From the NCBI GenBank assembly GCA_024244665.1, contig JAAEOI010000081.1, positions 1 to 49,300 on the forward strand: 49,300 nucleotides of DNA, written 5' to 3'. The translations under genes were made by a program, and so were the position numbers. How positions within the stretch are numbered: the stretch's first letter is position 1; every line of letters begins with the position of its first letter. The notes below the pieces were generated by a model. It was not told where the DNA came from and searched no databases. It saw only the letters and a list, made by a program, of their open reading frames with translations. The DNA is from Bacteroidota bacterium. Lineage in GTDB: Bacteria > Bacteroidota > Bacteroidia > Bacteroidales > GCA-2748055. Positions 32,005 to 40,706 of the stretch are shown piece after piece.

Positions 32005-33181
32005 CAGATTCTTGCTCAAATAAGGTCAATAGTCTTTCAACATTCTTTTCCCAACAAAAAGATTTTGCTTTAGTTATGGCATTGGTTTTTACTAGTCTGT
32101 ATTTCTCAGGATTTCTATTGAAGTCAATTATTAAATCTACAATATCATCATACTCACTTGTATTAAACAGAAATCCGTTTTCCATATTATCGATCAACTC
32201 ATTCACAGATCCATTATTAAAGGATATTGATAAGCAAGCGTATGACATCGATTCAATTATAGTAAAGCCAAAGGTTTCAAAGGCCGTCGTAGAAATAAAA
32301 ACATCGGCAGAATCATAGTATTTATGAATATCATCGTGATTAACAAAGGGCAACAACTCAACAAATTTATCTAATCCCTCTGATGTTATTTTCTTTCTGA
32401 ATAAATCTGATTTTGGACCATTCCCAATTATTGTCCACTGGAAAGGGATAGAAGATTCGGCCAATTTTTTAAGAATTCGGATTAAGTACATCAATCCCTT
32501 TTGCTCTGTTAACCTTTGTACAGAAAGGATCTGCAACACCTTATTTGCCGGTCTTGCTACAAGGCTATCTTCTGAGAAATGAGAACCGTGATAATTAACA
32601 ACAACACTATTTTCATTGATGCTATGAGATTGTATTATTGCTCTTTTTGCAAATTTTGAAGGAACAATAATTTTCCTCGAATACCGAATCATTACGGATT
32701 CAAGGTAATGGTGTACTTCGTCGGATAAGGGCTTGTCAAAATAGGTGAACCCGGAATATAAAGGTAGATGTATTACAGAAATTATTTTCCTGGTTTTATT
32801 CATCAATAGAAATTTTAACGCCAGAAGTGAATTGTAATAATCCTGCAAAAAAATAATGTCATATTGCTTATCGAAATGGACCGATACATCCGAATAAATG
32901 TTTTCTATTAGCTCTGAGACATTATTTTGTGAATGAATTGAATCAAAAATACTGGTGATATCGGATCTGAAAAAATGTACAATTTTGTTCCCTGATTCGG
33001 TTTCAATAATAGTGTCAGATTCTGATATACTTTCTTCCAAAAACAGATTGGAGTAGGTTGGGATATTTAATACATCAACATTGCACCTATCTTTAATAGT
33101 ATTATAAACCTCATTGGTATATCTACCCAAGCCTCCCCAAACGTAGGGTTTAAACTCTGAAGTAAGAATTAATATTTTCAT
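31997..33181 (-). CDS. GT4-family glycosyltransferase (glycogen synthase-like)
   Basis: A 394-aa GT-B fold glycosyltransferase. The N-terminal domain opens with MKILILTSEFKPYVWGGLGR, the 'GGLGxY' acceptor loop also seen in glycogen/starch synthases, and contains IISVIHLPLYSG. The C-terminal nucleotide-sugar domain shows ILSVQRLTEQKGL, IIGNGPKSDLF and the E-x7-E motif FETFGFTIIE (Glu302, Glu310). It is cytoplasmic, and the donor is probably ADP- or UDP-glucose (inference). It lies 2 bp after the unknown 406-aa gene and overlaps the GH57-like gene, a pairing seen in Bacteroidota alpha-glucan loci. Strong AT-richness separates it from the core genes. Confidence 0.85.
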   Translation of the reverse strand: MKILILTSEFKPYVWGGLGRYTNEVYNTIKDRCNVDVLNIPTYSNLFLEESISESDTIIETESGNKIVHFFRSDITSIFDSIHSQNNVSELIENIYSDVSVHFDKQYDIIFLQDYYNSLLALKFLLMNKTRKIISVIHLPLYSGFTYFDKPLSDEVHHYLESVMIRYSRKIIVPSKFAKRAIIQSHSINENSVVVNYHGSHFSEDSLVARPANKVLQILSVQRLTEQKGLMYLIRILKKLAESSIPFQWTIIGNGPKSDLFRKKITSEGLDKFVELLPFVNHDDIHKYYDSADVFISTTAFETFGFTIIESMSYACLSISFNNGSVNELIDNMENGFLFNTSEYDDIVDLIIDFNRNPEKYRLVKTNAITKAKSFCWEKNVERLLTLFEQESDE

Positions 33182-33183
33182 TC

Positions 33184-34404
33184 TTACATTTTTAGATTGA
33201 AAATAAAATCTTTCATACTAACTATAAAGTCCCGAATTTTAGCATTACTGGTCACGGCAAGTAAAGTGGCAATAATGGTAAATATTAGCACTATATAATT
33301 TAGTAGATTTCCCTTTAATCGTGATAAGTTTGATTGAACTAAATCTTGAAATTTACTATCGATACACTTTGTAACAAAATCTCTAACTATGGGTGGTTTT
33401 ATATATTCCAGGCTAAAGACTCTATTATTTAGATTGTCAATTTTATCTACTTGCACTAACGAATTCCAAAATTTATATAAGAAAAATTGATCTTGAATAC
33501 GCAGTAATTTTTCATAACTGAATCGAAGTATTTCTTCGTTTAATCCTGCAAACTCAAGAGTTAATACGCCCAAATACCTCAAGGGTGGGTACTCGGGTAG
33601 TAGGTCATAATTATTTTTATAGTCTAAATTGGTAATATAATCATCTCCATTCTTAGGTAAAAACCAATCTGGATCAGCATGATAATCTTCTTCAGGGAAA
33701 GGGATAGAGATGGATACGATTGCACCTGGCTGTGTGAAATTTCTATAGAATAATCCTGACGACCACATCCTTTGCTTTAATTTTTTAGAAATAGCTTCTT
33801 CATCAACACCCTCAATATGAAGATACAATAGCTTCCATATGGTTAAAGCATATTTTTCCCACTCTAAGCTTTTCTTATTAGGTAAGCAGATTGAAGAATA
33901 GTGATATGTTGACAAATTAAACGTGTATTTCCGCTTTCGTTTTTGATGCAAAATCTTTTTTAATTGAAGCAACCAAGATTCCTTTTCAAAATGTTCATCT
34001 GACTTCTTCGATTCGGAAATGAAATTATAGAAGTTCTTAATGAACAAAACATGATCATCAATCTGACTATTACTAAATTTATTACAGCTGTTTTTTTTCT
34101 CCTTATCTCCGTTGTAGTAGTAAAAATGGAAATGTAATGAGTTCAGGCATAGACGTTCATTGGTAACGCAAACGATATCGGTTTTTATCTTATATGACTT
34201 GAAATGAATGGTACCTTTATACTCAATGTCCAACTTTTCTGTGAAATGATCATTATAATAAAACTTGTAAGCAGTTTGGTAAATGTCTCTAATTTTCGTG
34301 TTTTCAATTTCTGCATATTCTTGAATTTTCTCATGTGCTTTCGTAGAAAATTTTTCTTTCCTGATTAAAACTATTGTTGAATATACTCTCATATCCTGAT
34401 ACAA
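33184..34404 (-). CDS. Unknown 406-aa protein with C-terminal membrane anchor
   Basis: No family was recognised. The first ~350 residues are soluble, rich in Lys, Tyr, Phe and Asn, with strings such as LHFHFYYYNGDKEKKNS and FYRNFTQPGAIVSISIPFP. The C-terminus carries one clear hydrophobic helix (LLNYIVLIFTIIATLLAVTS, about 370-390) followed by a short basic-amphipathic tail. A CorA-like or membrane-tethered sensor topology fits, but the sequence does not show CorA's GMN motif. It is the first gene of the AT-rich unit, 2 bp before GT4 on the same strand, so it is likely co-transcribed with the two sugar-active proteins. The composition suggests transfer from a low-GC source. Confidence 0.65.
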   Translation of the reverse strand: MYQDMRVYSTIVLIRKEKFSTKAHEKIQEYAEIENTKIRDIYQTAYKFYYNDHFTEKLDIEYKGTIHFKSYKIKTDIVCVTNERLCLNSLHFHFYYYNGDKEKKNSCNKFSNSQIDDHVLFIKNFYNFISESKKSDEHFEKESWLLQLKKILHQKRKRKYTFNLSTYHYSSICLPNKKSLEWEKYALTIWKLLYLHIEGVDEEAISKKLKQRMWSSGLFYRNFTQPGAIVSISIPFPEEDYHADPDWFLPKNGDDYITNLDYKNNYDLLPEYPPLRYLGVLTLEFAGLNEEILRFSYEKLLRIQDQFFLYKFWNSLVQVDKIDNLNNRVFSLEYIKPPIVRDFVTKCIDSKFQDLVQSNLSRLKGNLLNYIVLIFTIIATLLAVTSNAKIRDFIVSMKDFIFNLKM

Positions 34405-34452
34405 ATTACACTTCAGTTAATAGCTTAGAATTGAATGTTTCATTTTCAGTCA

Positions 34453-34623
34453 TTATATAGGGTAACGGTCAGTGGAAAGAACAGGTGCCGTCGAGGACGT
34501 AAACTGTATTGGTGCATTTTCGCTCCCAAGTTCATTTAATTCTTGCCCGTTTGATATTCCAATTTTGTTAAGCTTATTTGCAAGTGTCTTTCCAATATTT
34601 GGCAGTTCCTCAATAGTTTTCAT
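34453..34623 (-). pseudogene. TfoX C-terminal-domain-like remnant
   Basis: A 56-codon minus-strand frame from ATG 34623 reads MKTIEELPNIGKTLANKLNK, then IGISNGQELNELGSENA, and loses similarity before its TAA. 'LPNIGKxLxxKLxxIGIxxxQEL..LGSENA' is the helix-hairpin-helix pattern of the TfoX/Sxy C-terminal domain, normally about 80-90 residues. The second half is absent or garbled, so this is a fragment. It lies just upstream of the AT-rich unit, next to a transposase remnant. A short intact TfoX-like protein is a less likely alternative. Confidence 0.5.
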
Positions 34624-34682
34624 TTGTCCGGATTTTTTAATGACCTACAACGTATAAGTATTTTATACCAATGGTTATAGCG

Positions 34683-34883
34683 TTATACCCCTTTGTACTT
34701 CCCGAAGCGAACATACTTCCCATGCCCACAGTGCTGACAGCTGCCCATCCTGTTGTCAAGCTGGTGGCGACGGGAGGCTTGTGCCTCCATCCCAGTCTCT
34801 GTGTCCCCGACCTCCATGAGCAAACCTTGCCAGTCTCCCAAGGGGAGTGCAAGAATCTGCTTTTTGATTTCTTTAAGATCCAT
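34683..34883 (-). mobile_element. IS1595-like transposase N-terminal remnant
   Basis: From ATG 34883 the minus strand reads MDLKEIKKQILALPLGDWQG, a non-conserved stretch, then CQHCGHGKYVRFGKYKGV and a stop. The zinc-ribbon 'CPHCGHxxYxRFGKYKGxQRYKC' is the N-terminal hallmark of IS1595/ISXO2-type transposases, which continue for another ~200 residues with a DDE domain. Here the frame ends after the first half of the ribbon. No terminal inverted repeats were identified. It marks the upstream edge of the AT-rich unit. Confidence 0.55.
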
Positions 34884-35074
34884 GTAACAATTATACAAAT
34901 AATAGCTATTCTAAGCTAGAACCGTAAAATACTGCCTTAAAACAAACAAAATATTTTGCAAATCTCGTTTTTCCGGAATAAGTGATATAGGGGAATTGGG
35001 TACATATTATAGAAAAGACTCATTGGGATGTTGGGGTTGATGGCCAGGTAAATCTAGTCAATCTCACCAACTAT
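34884..35074. other. Intergenic DNA between the IS remnant and menE
   Basis: No gene was seen. AT-rich sequence gives way to GC-richer sequence close to the menE stop, so this is the approximate edge of the low-GC segment. No clear terminator hairpin for the men operon was found here. Confidence 0.3.
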
Positions 35075-36328
35075 TCAAATCAATTTTGAGGCAGCCCGGC
35101 GGTCGGGTTTGAAGGAGGCGTTGCGGGGGATCTCTGGAACGGGGACAAATTGTTTGGGGATTTCATGGGGGGCCAGGTGCTGGCTGAGAAGGCCCTTCCA
35201 GTCAGAGACCGGGGCATCCGGTTCGGGCCATTCCACCATCAGCACCATTTTCTGTCCCAGCTTCTCATCGGGCCGGGGCAGCACCAGGCAGGTGGTTTGA
35301 AGGAGGGCAGAGATACGTTGTTCCAGTAGTTCGGGGATTACTTTGATGCCCCCGGTATTGATCACATTGTCGAACCTGCCCAGCCAGCGGAAGTACCGGG
35401 CAGCGGGATCAGTTTCATCCCGGCCTGTCTCCTTCTGGTCGTTGACCTCCACCAGGTCGTCGCTCTCCTTCTGGTCGTTGACCTCCACCAGGTCGTCGCT
35501 CTCCTTCAGGCCGTTGATCTCCACCAGGTCGTTGGTCACGACCGGCCCCAGAGTTACACCGGGCATATCAACCACAAGGCAGCCACGTTTATCGGTGTTG
35601 ATCAGCACCCCATCCAACAGCTTAAACGATTGGTGGGCATCGGGGCCGTTGATCTTTTTCAGACCGAAGTGGGTATAGGTTTCGGTCATGCCGAATGACT
35701 CAAACACTGCCGGGGTGGACAGGTTCTCCAATCGGGCCCTGACGGAGTCCGGCAGTTCTCCCCCGCCGATCAACAGGGTTCCGCACCGGGAGAGCTTTTC
35801 CCCGGCCTTTAGTGATTCAAGCACCTGAAGGGGTACCATGGGCACAAAACTGAAATCACCGGAGATATCTTCCAGGGGCCTTGATGAGGGCTCTGTCAGC
35901 ACAAGGTTCAGTCCGCCAACCAGGGCACGCACCACCATCATCTTCCCGGCAATATAGTCAACTGGTAAACATAAGAGTACACGTTCGCCCGGCTCCAGGT
36001 GAAAAAACGAAAGGGTTTTGCGGGCGCTGGCCTCCATGGAATCCCGGTCCATCCTGAACTCCCTGGGATCGCCTGTGGTCCCGCTGGAGCGCTGAAGGAG
36101 AGGTCCTTCTGCGGGCTCTAAAAAAAGCTCAATGAATTGAAATATCTTCCGGTACCAGTCGGGGTTTTTGCAATCATGGACCATCAGATGGCAATGGGCA
36201 AGCAGCTCCTCCTTTGTGAAGGATTTTCCATTGATGTGGTATGGCAGGGAATGACTCACAGGCAGATGCTCAAAATTGAACTGTTTCCAGGTCCCACGGC
36301 TTCTCACTCCTGTACCAGAGCGACTCAC
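35075..36328 (-). CDS. menE: o-Succinylbenzoate-CoA ligase (MenE) with internal 12-residue repeats
   Basis: A 417-aa adenylate-forming enzyme that activates o-succinylbenzoate with CoA in menaquinone synthesis. The P-loop SSGTTGDP lies at 81-88; LIGGGELPDSV, ESFGMTETYTHFGLKKI and GRFDNVINTGGIKVIPE follow, with the catalytic Lys near the end (NASFKPDRRA). Residues about 266-301 hold three 12-residue repeats (NDLVEINGLKE-S, DDLVEVNDQKE-S, DDLVEVNDQKE-T) encoded by a 36-bp tandem array, an insertion not typical of MenE. The start is uncertain: ATG 36328 overlaps menC by 59 bp, and downstream GTG codons (36307 or 36259) are possible. It is the last gene of the men operon. Confidence 0.9.
   Translation of the reverse strand: MSRSGTGVRSRGTWKQFNFEHLPVSHSLPYHINGKSFTKEELLAHCHLMVHDCKNPDWYRKIFQFIELFLEPAEGPLLQRSSGTTGDPREFRMDRDSMEASARKTLSFFHLEPGERVLLCLPVDYIAGKMMVVRALVGGLNLVLTEPSSRPLEDISGDFSFVPMVPLQVLESLKAGEKLSRCGTLLIGGGELPDSVRARLENLSTPAVFESFGMTETYTHFGLKKINGPDAHQSFKLLDGVLINTDKRGCLVVDMPGVTLGPVVTNDLVEINGLKESDDLVEVNDQKESDDLVEVNDQKETGRDETDPAARYFRWLGRFDNVINTGGIKVIPELLEQRISALLQTTCLVLPRPDEKLGQKMVLMVEWPEPDAPVSDWKGLLSQHLAPHEIPKQFVPVPEIPRNASFKPDRRAASKLI
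35429..35534 (-). repeat. 36-bp in-frame tandem repeat inside menE
   Basis: Three consecutive units at 35429-35464, 35465-35500 and 35501-35534. The first two are identical base for base. The third differs at a few positions and is complete for 34 bases. Each unit is 12 codons, so copy-number change keeps the reading frame. Confidence 0.9.
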
Positions 36329-37319
36329 CTTCCATCTGAAGGGGAGAAGGTATATTGTTGCTGAAAAGAGACCCGGTTCCCAGTCCCTGGGGCATAGTCA
36401 CTCCCAGCTGGGCGGTCCACTGGGCTATGGCGTTAAGCCCGATGTTGGACTCCAGGGCTGAGGTAACCCACCACCCGGTGTTCTGCCTGGCAACCAGCCT
36501 GATCCACTCCTCTGCCTCGGAGACTCCTCCCAGCAATCCCGGCTTAAGGATAATGTACTGGGGTTTGACCTGCTCCAACAGATTTATACGATCGTCTGTG
36601 GCGGTGATCCCGATCAGCTCTTCATCCAGCGCTATGGAGATGATCTGCTGACGGCACAGTCCGGCCATGGCTGCGGCCTGACCTGCTGCGATGGGCTGTT
36701 CGATGGAGTGGATCCCAAATGCAGCCAGTGAGTCCAGCCGGCCGGGGGCCTCATCAGGACTCCACGCCCCGTTGGCATCCAGCCGTATCTCCAGGTCTTC
36801 GCTTCCGTATTCCGACCTGATCCGGCGAAGCACCTCAAGCTCCTGATTGAAATCAAGGGCCCCCACTTTTAATTTCAGCACCCTGAAACCCGACTCTATT
36901 TTAACCCCAATCTGCTCCATCATGAAATCAAGGTCACCCATCCAGATCAATCCGTTAGTTGGGATTCCCGCCTGTCCCCCGGTGAAATCTGAAGGGTAGA
37001 GAATTCTTTGCACACCCGATTCCAGGTCTTTCAGGGCTGTCTCCAGTGCAAACTGAATACCGGGCAGGGAAGGCAGGGACTGTGCCGGGTTCATCTCTCC
37101 TCTGCTGATCAGTTTGCAGATGTGATCCAGCCTGATCTCCATCTCATCCGGGTCCTCAATACTCAGCCCGGGGATAAAGGAGACCTCTCCAATTCCGGAG
37201 GCACCATCCTTCCCGATCAGTTTGATATACCAGCAGGGTTTCTGATTCAGCACACCCCTTGATGTGCCCGCCGGACGAAAGAATTGTAAAGAGCGGGAGA
37301 TGTATTGAGCCTGTACCAT
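36270..37319 (-). CDS. menC: o-Succinylbenzoate synthase (MenC)
   Basis: A 349-aa enolase-superfamily enzyme dehydrating SHCHC to o-succinylbenzoate. The catalytic lysines sit in RVLKLKVGA (Lys149/Lys151). The metal ligands are Asp181 (LDANGAW), Glu207 (SIEQP) and Asp232 (ALDEEL), and Lys259 (IILKPGLLGG) is the second base. The N-terminal capping domain includes GIGEVSFIPGLS. All five key residues are present. It starts directly after the menA stop codon (TAGATG) and overlaps menE downstream. Confidence 0.94.
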   Translation of the reverse strand: MVQAQYISRSLQFFRPAGTSRGVLNQKPCWYIKLIGKDGASGIGEVSFIPGLSIEDPDEMEIRLDHICKLISRGEMNPAQSLPSLPGIQFALETALKDLESGVQRILYPSDFTGGQAGIPTNGLIWMGDLDFMMEQIGVKIESGFRVLKLKVGALDFNQELEVLRRIRSEYGSEDLEIRLDANGAWSPDEAPGRLDSLAAFGIHSIEQPIAAGQAAAMAGLCRQQIISIALDEELIGITATDDRINLLEQVKPQYIILKPGLLGGVSEAEEWIRLVARQNTGWWVTSALESNIGLNAIAQWTAQLGVTMPQGLGTGSLFSNNIPSPLQMEGESLWYRSEKPWDLETVQF

Positions 37320-38222
37320 CTACAGTACAAGGCCAAGTCCAAACGATAGTGAAAAGAGCAGGGTGGCCATAGCCAGTCTCTTAAGCTCAGCATTCAGTTC
37401 AACCGGAACGGTGTTATTGATCACTGTCTTCACATCAGAGAACAGAAGGGGTACGGGAACCAGGAGCAGTAACTGCAGATAGGATTCGAAATTTATAATT
37501 GTATATGTCAGGGCCAGCAGAAAGGCAGTCACAAGCAGAATTACATGGTAAACTTTGGCCCAGGAAAGGCCCATGCGAACCACCAGAGTGTTCTTCCCGC
37601 TCTCGGCATCATTCACATGGTCCCTCATGTTATTCAGGTTCAGGACACCCATACTGAGGAGACCCACCGAAGAGGCCGGTAGGAGGATAGATGCATTTAA
37701 CGAATGGGTGTGGAGGAAATAGGTTCCCGCAACCCCAATGATTCCGAAAAACACAAACACCATAAGATCCCCCAGGCCCACATAACCGTAGGGTCTTTTC
37801 CCGATGGTATACTTGATGGCAGCGAATATGGCTGCGAAACCCAGCACGAAGAAGACTGTATAGCCCAGAATCTCCCCGCCACGCAATCCTAACCAGATCA
37901 GCAACGATCCTGAAACAAGGCTCAGGGTAGCAAAAACAGAGATCATCCAGCGTATCTGTTTACGGGTTACCAGTCCCGATTGGGTCACCCTCAATGGTCC
38001 GAGCCTCTCCTCGTTATCGGTACCCTTCAATGCATCGCCATAATCGTTGGCCAGGTTGGAGAGGATCTGCAGGAAAAGTGTGGTGAGACTGCCAAAAACA
38101 AACACCCCCCATTTGAACATATCCTCTGCAAAACCAAGGAAACTACCCAGTATGGTAGCAGAAAGTGCCAGCGGAAGGGTTCGCAACCGAAAGGCTTTTA
38201 TCCAGATCGCAACGAGTGTCAT
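37320..38222 (-). CDS. menA: 1,4-Dihydroxy-2-naphthoate polyprenyltransferase (MenA)
   Basis: A 300-aa UbiA-superfamily inner-membrane prenyltransferase that attaches the polyprenyl tail to DHNA. Motif 1 is ILSNLANDYGDALKGTDNEE with the Mg-prenyl-diphosphate Asp residues, followed by RLGPLRVTQSGLV as in MenA proteins. Motif 2 is LNNMRDHVNDAESGKNTLVV. About eight hydrophobic helices are visible. It lies 33 bp after menB and abuts menC. Confidence 0.95.
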   Translation of the reverse strand: MTLVAIWIKAFRLRTLPLALSATILGSFLGFAEDMFKWGVFVFGSLTTLFLQILSNLANDYGDALKGTDNEERLGPLRVTQSGLVTRKQIRWMISVFATLSLVSGSLLIWLGLRGGEILGYTVFFVLGFAAIFAAIKYTIGKRPYGYVGLGDLMVFVFFGIIGVAGTYFLHTHSLNASILLPASSVGLLSMGVLNLNNMRDHVNDAESGKNTLVVRMGLSWAKVYHVILLVTAFLLALTYTIINFESYLQLLLLVPVPLLFSDVKTVINNTVPVELNAELKRLAMATLLFSLSFGLGLVL

Positions 38223-38255
38223 AGTGCAAAACTACGATTTTCTTTTCGCATTGAA

Positions 38256-39077
38256 TCAGGGCAGCTTGGGGAACTGGTCCCAGTCAGGTTTCCGTTTCTC
38301 CAGGAAGGCATTCTTCCCCTCCTGCGCCTCTTCGGTCATGTAGTAAAGCATGGTAGCATTGCCAGCCAGTTCCTGGATCCCGGCCTGACCGTCGAGTTCG
38401 GCGTTGAGGCCCGCCTTGATCATCCTCAGGGCGATGGGGCTGTGTTGCATGATTTTTTTGCACCACCCCACCGTTGTATCCTCCAGATTCTCCAGAGGAA
38501 CCACCTTGTTAACAAGTCCCATCTCAAGGGCCTCGGCGGCCGTATACTGCTCACAGAGGAACCATATCTCCCTTGCTTTTTTCTGTCCCACGTGTCTGGC
38601 CAGGTAGGAGGAGCCGAATCCGGCATCAAAACTCCCCACCTTAGGCCCGGTCTGGCCGAAACGTGCATTCTCAGAGGCAATGGAGAGGTCACAAACCACA
38701 TGAAGTACATGTCCGCCTCCAATTGCAAAACCATTTACCATGGCGATCACCGGCTTGGGAAGGCTCCTGATCTGCCGCTGCACATCCAGCACATTCAGAC
38801 GGGGCACACCATCCTTGCCAATATAGCCGGCAAAACTCTTCACATTCTGGTCACCCCCGCTGCAAAAGGCCTTATCGCCCTCGCCGGTGAGGATCACTAC
38901 GCGGACTTCGGACATCTCGCGGCACACCACCAGTGCTTCACTGATCTCCCGGGTGGTATCGGGGGTGAAAGCGTTGTAGTAGCGGGGCCGGTTAATGGTA
39001 ATCTTTGCAATTCCCTCACTAAATCCAAACTTTATCTCCTCAAACTCCTTGAGGACTTTCCAATCTCTTTTTGACAT
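38256..39077 (-). CDS. menB: 1,4-Dihydroxy-2-naphthoyl-CoA synthase (MenB)
   Basis: A 273-aa crotonase-fold enzyme cyclising o-succinylbenzoyl-CoA. Visible motifs: [39 protein letters not shown] (oxyanion hole), [20 protein letters not shown] and [18 protein letters not shown] with the MenB-specific Asp. The end, [16 protein letters not shown], is the typical MenB tail. It lies 6 bp after menD in the men operon. Confidence 0.96.
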   Translation of the reverse strand: MSKRDWKVLKEFEEIKFGFSEGIAKITINRPRYYNAFTPDTTREISEALVVCREMSEVRVVILTGEGDKAFCSGGDQNVKSFAGYIGKDGVPRLNVLDVQRQIRSLPKPVIAMVNGFAIGGGHVLHVVCDLSIASENARFGQTGPKVGSFDAGFGSSYLARHVGQKKAREIWFLCEQYTAAEALEMGLVNKVVPLENLEDTTVGWCKKIMQHSPIALRMIKAGLNAELDGQAGIQELAGNATMLYYMTEEAQEGKNAFLEKRKPDWDQFPKLP

Positions 39078-39083
39078 ATTCTG

Positions 39084-40706
39084 CTAATTCTTTATATCCA
39101 AAAACTCCCTGAAGATACGACTATTTTCACTCCCCGATGTATCTACATCCAATACGGAAAGCCTGTTCTCAGGGCTGAAAAGCTCGCTTATCGCCCCCTC
39201 AAGTTCTCCCCTGTTTCCCACACGCTTTGCAGCTCTTCCAAAAGATTGAGCCAGCATCTCCGGTGAAACGGGATGGCGGGTTACCGAGTACTCCTCGAAG
39301 AACTCCATTTTGGAGGGCCCGTTCAGCAAACGAAAGATCCCGCCGCCTTTGTCGTTGAGCACCACAATCTTCAGGTTCTCCGGGAAATTTCTATTCCACA
39401 TGGCATTGGAGTCATAAACAAAACTGAGGTCACCCACAAGCAGGAGATGCATCCCCTCCGATACCATGGCTGCACCCACTGCAGCCGACACACAACCGTC
39501 GATGCCCGATGTTCCCCGGTTGGAATAATATGAAAGGTCCTCCCTGTGGGGCAGATTCTGTGAATAGCGAATGGTTGAGCTGTTCCCCAGGTGAATGACC
39601 GAACCTTCAGGTACAGCAGAAAGCAGATCCCGGATTACAGAGAGATTTCCGAACTCCAGGGACTCCAGTTTCTTTTCCCTGACCTCGCCTCCCCTCTCCT
39701 CCCCTTTCTTCCATATCTCCAGGAAGTGGTTCGAACAAGTTGTGGCACCTGTGGTTGAAATGCTTTGTGTTAATTTCTCCAGCGAGGAGGCAACATCGCC
39801 GTCAATTTCATAATGCTCCAGGTTGGGTCGTGACTGCAGGAGCAGTTTCAGCCGCTTCGAGACCACCTGTCCGCCGAAAGAGATCACCACATCCGGAACA
39901 AGTGCCTTTTGACGCTCCTTTTCAACACCCGCAAGCAAAAGGTCGGGCTGGGAGATGAAGTCCCCTCCCGGGAGGTTGGCTATGTTCTCAGCAATGACCA
40001 CCGCCTGGCACGACTCTGTCAGCCAGGTAAGGCTCTCCATAAGCGGTCTTCCGGGACTGCCCATCCCGGCCAGCACCATAATTTTTGTATCAGTTCCAAA
40101 GGGTTGGGACCAGGAAACAGGATCTCCTTCATACAACCGGGGCTGATATTCTTTCCCCTGCAAGGCCGGTGGAAGCAGCTCATAAAGGGATTCCTCCATG
40201 GGAATATTCATATGGACCGGTCCGGCCGGCGCCAAAAAGGCCTCACTGACCAGCATCCCCACCCGTTCAGTAAGCTGAGTAAGCTCCTCCGGATGCTTCA
40301 CAGGCAGCGGGAACTGGTAAAATCCTTTTGAAAAAGCATAGAACGGTGCCCGCTGGTCGAGCCGCTGGTTGTTGAACTGTTTGATCTTCTCCGGCGGACG
40401 GTCGGCTGTGATTACCACCAGTGGAACCTTCTGCTCATATGCTTCTGCAATGGCCGGGGCAAGGTTGAGCACTGCCGTACCCGAGGTGGTCACCACCACA
40501 ACCGGTTCCTGAAGCTGTCGTGCCATTCCCAGGGCCACATATCCGGCCGAACGTTCATCCACAATGCTGTAACAATCAAAACTTTCTTCGGACGTAAAAA
40601 GCTGGATGAGAAGTGCGTTACGGCTGCCCGGACAGATGATAACCTGGCGGATTCCGAAGCTCTTCAGGAGTGGCCCCAGCTCAGCGATATGTTGATGATG
40701 CATCAT
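39084..40706 (-). CDS. menD: SEPHCHC synthase (MenD)
   Basis: A 540-aa thiamine-diphosphate enzyme joining 2-oxoglutarate and isochorismate. The N-terminal Pyr domain shows IRQVIICPGSRNALLI, DERSAGYVALGMAR and VTTSGTAVLNLAPAIAEAYE. The C-terminal PP domain contains NRGTSGIDGCVSAAVGAA, the ThDP motif VGDLSFVYDSNAMWN and NDKGGGIFRLL. The family's 'GDLSFLHDLN' is VGDLSFVYDSN here. The gene begins inside menF (26-bp overlap), implying translational coupling. Confidence 0.95.
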   Translation of the reverse strand: MMHHQHIAELGPLLKSFGIRQVIICPGSRNALLIQLFTSEESFDCYSIVDERSAGYVALGMARQLQEPVVVVTTSGTAVLNLAPAIAEAYEQKVPLVVITADRPPEKIKQFNNQRLDQRAPFYAFSKGFYQFPLPVKHPEELTQLTERVGMLVSEAFLAPAGPVHMNIPMEESLYELLPPALQGKEYQPRLYEGDPVSWSQPFGTDTKIMVLAGMGSPGRPLMESLTWLTESCQAVVIAENIANLPGGDFISQPDLLLAGVEKERQKALVPDVVISFGGQVVSKRLKLLLQSRPNLEHYEIDGDVASSLEKLTQSISTTGATTCSNHFLEIWKKGEERGGEVREKKLESLEFGNLSVIRDLLSAVPEGSVIHLGNSSTIRYSQNLPHREDLSYYSNRGTSGIDGCVSAAVGAAMVSEGMHLLLVGDLSFVYDSNAMWNRNFPENLKIVVLNDKGGGIFRLLNGPSKMEFFEEYSVTRHPVSPEMLAQSFGRAAKRVGNRGELEGAISELFSPENRLSVLDVDTSGSENSRIFREFLDIKN

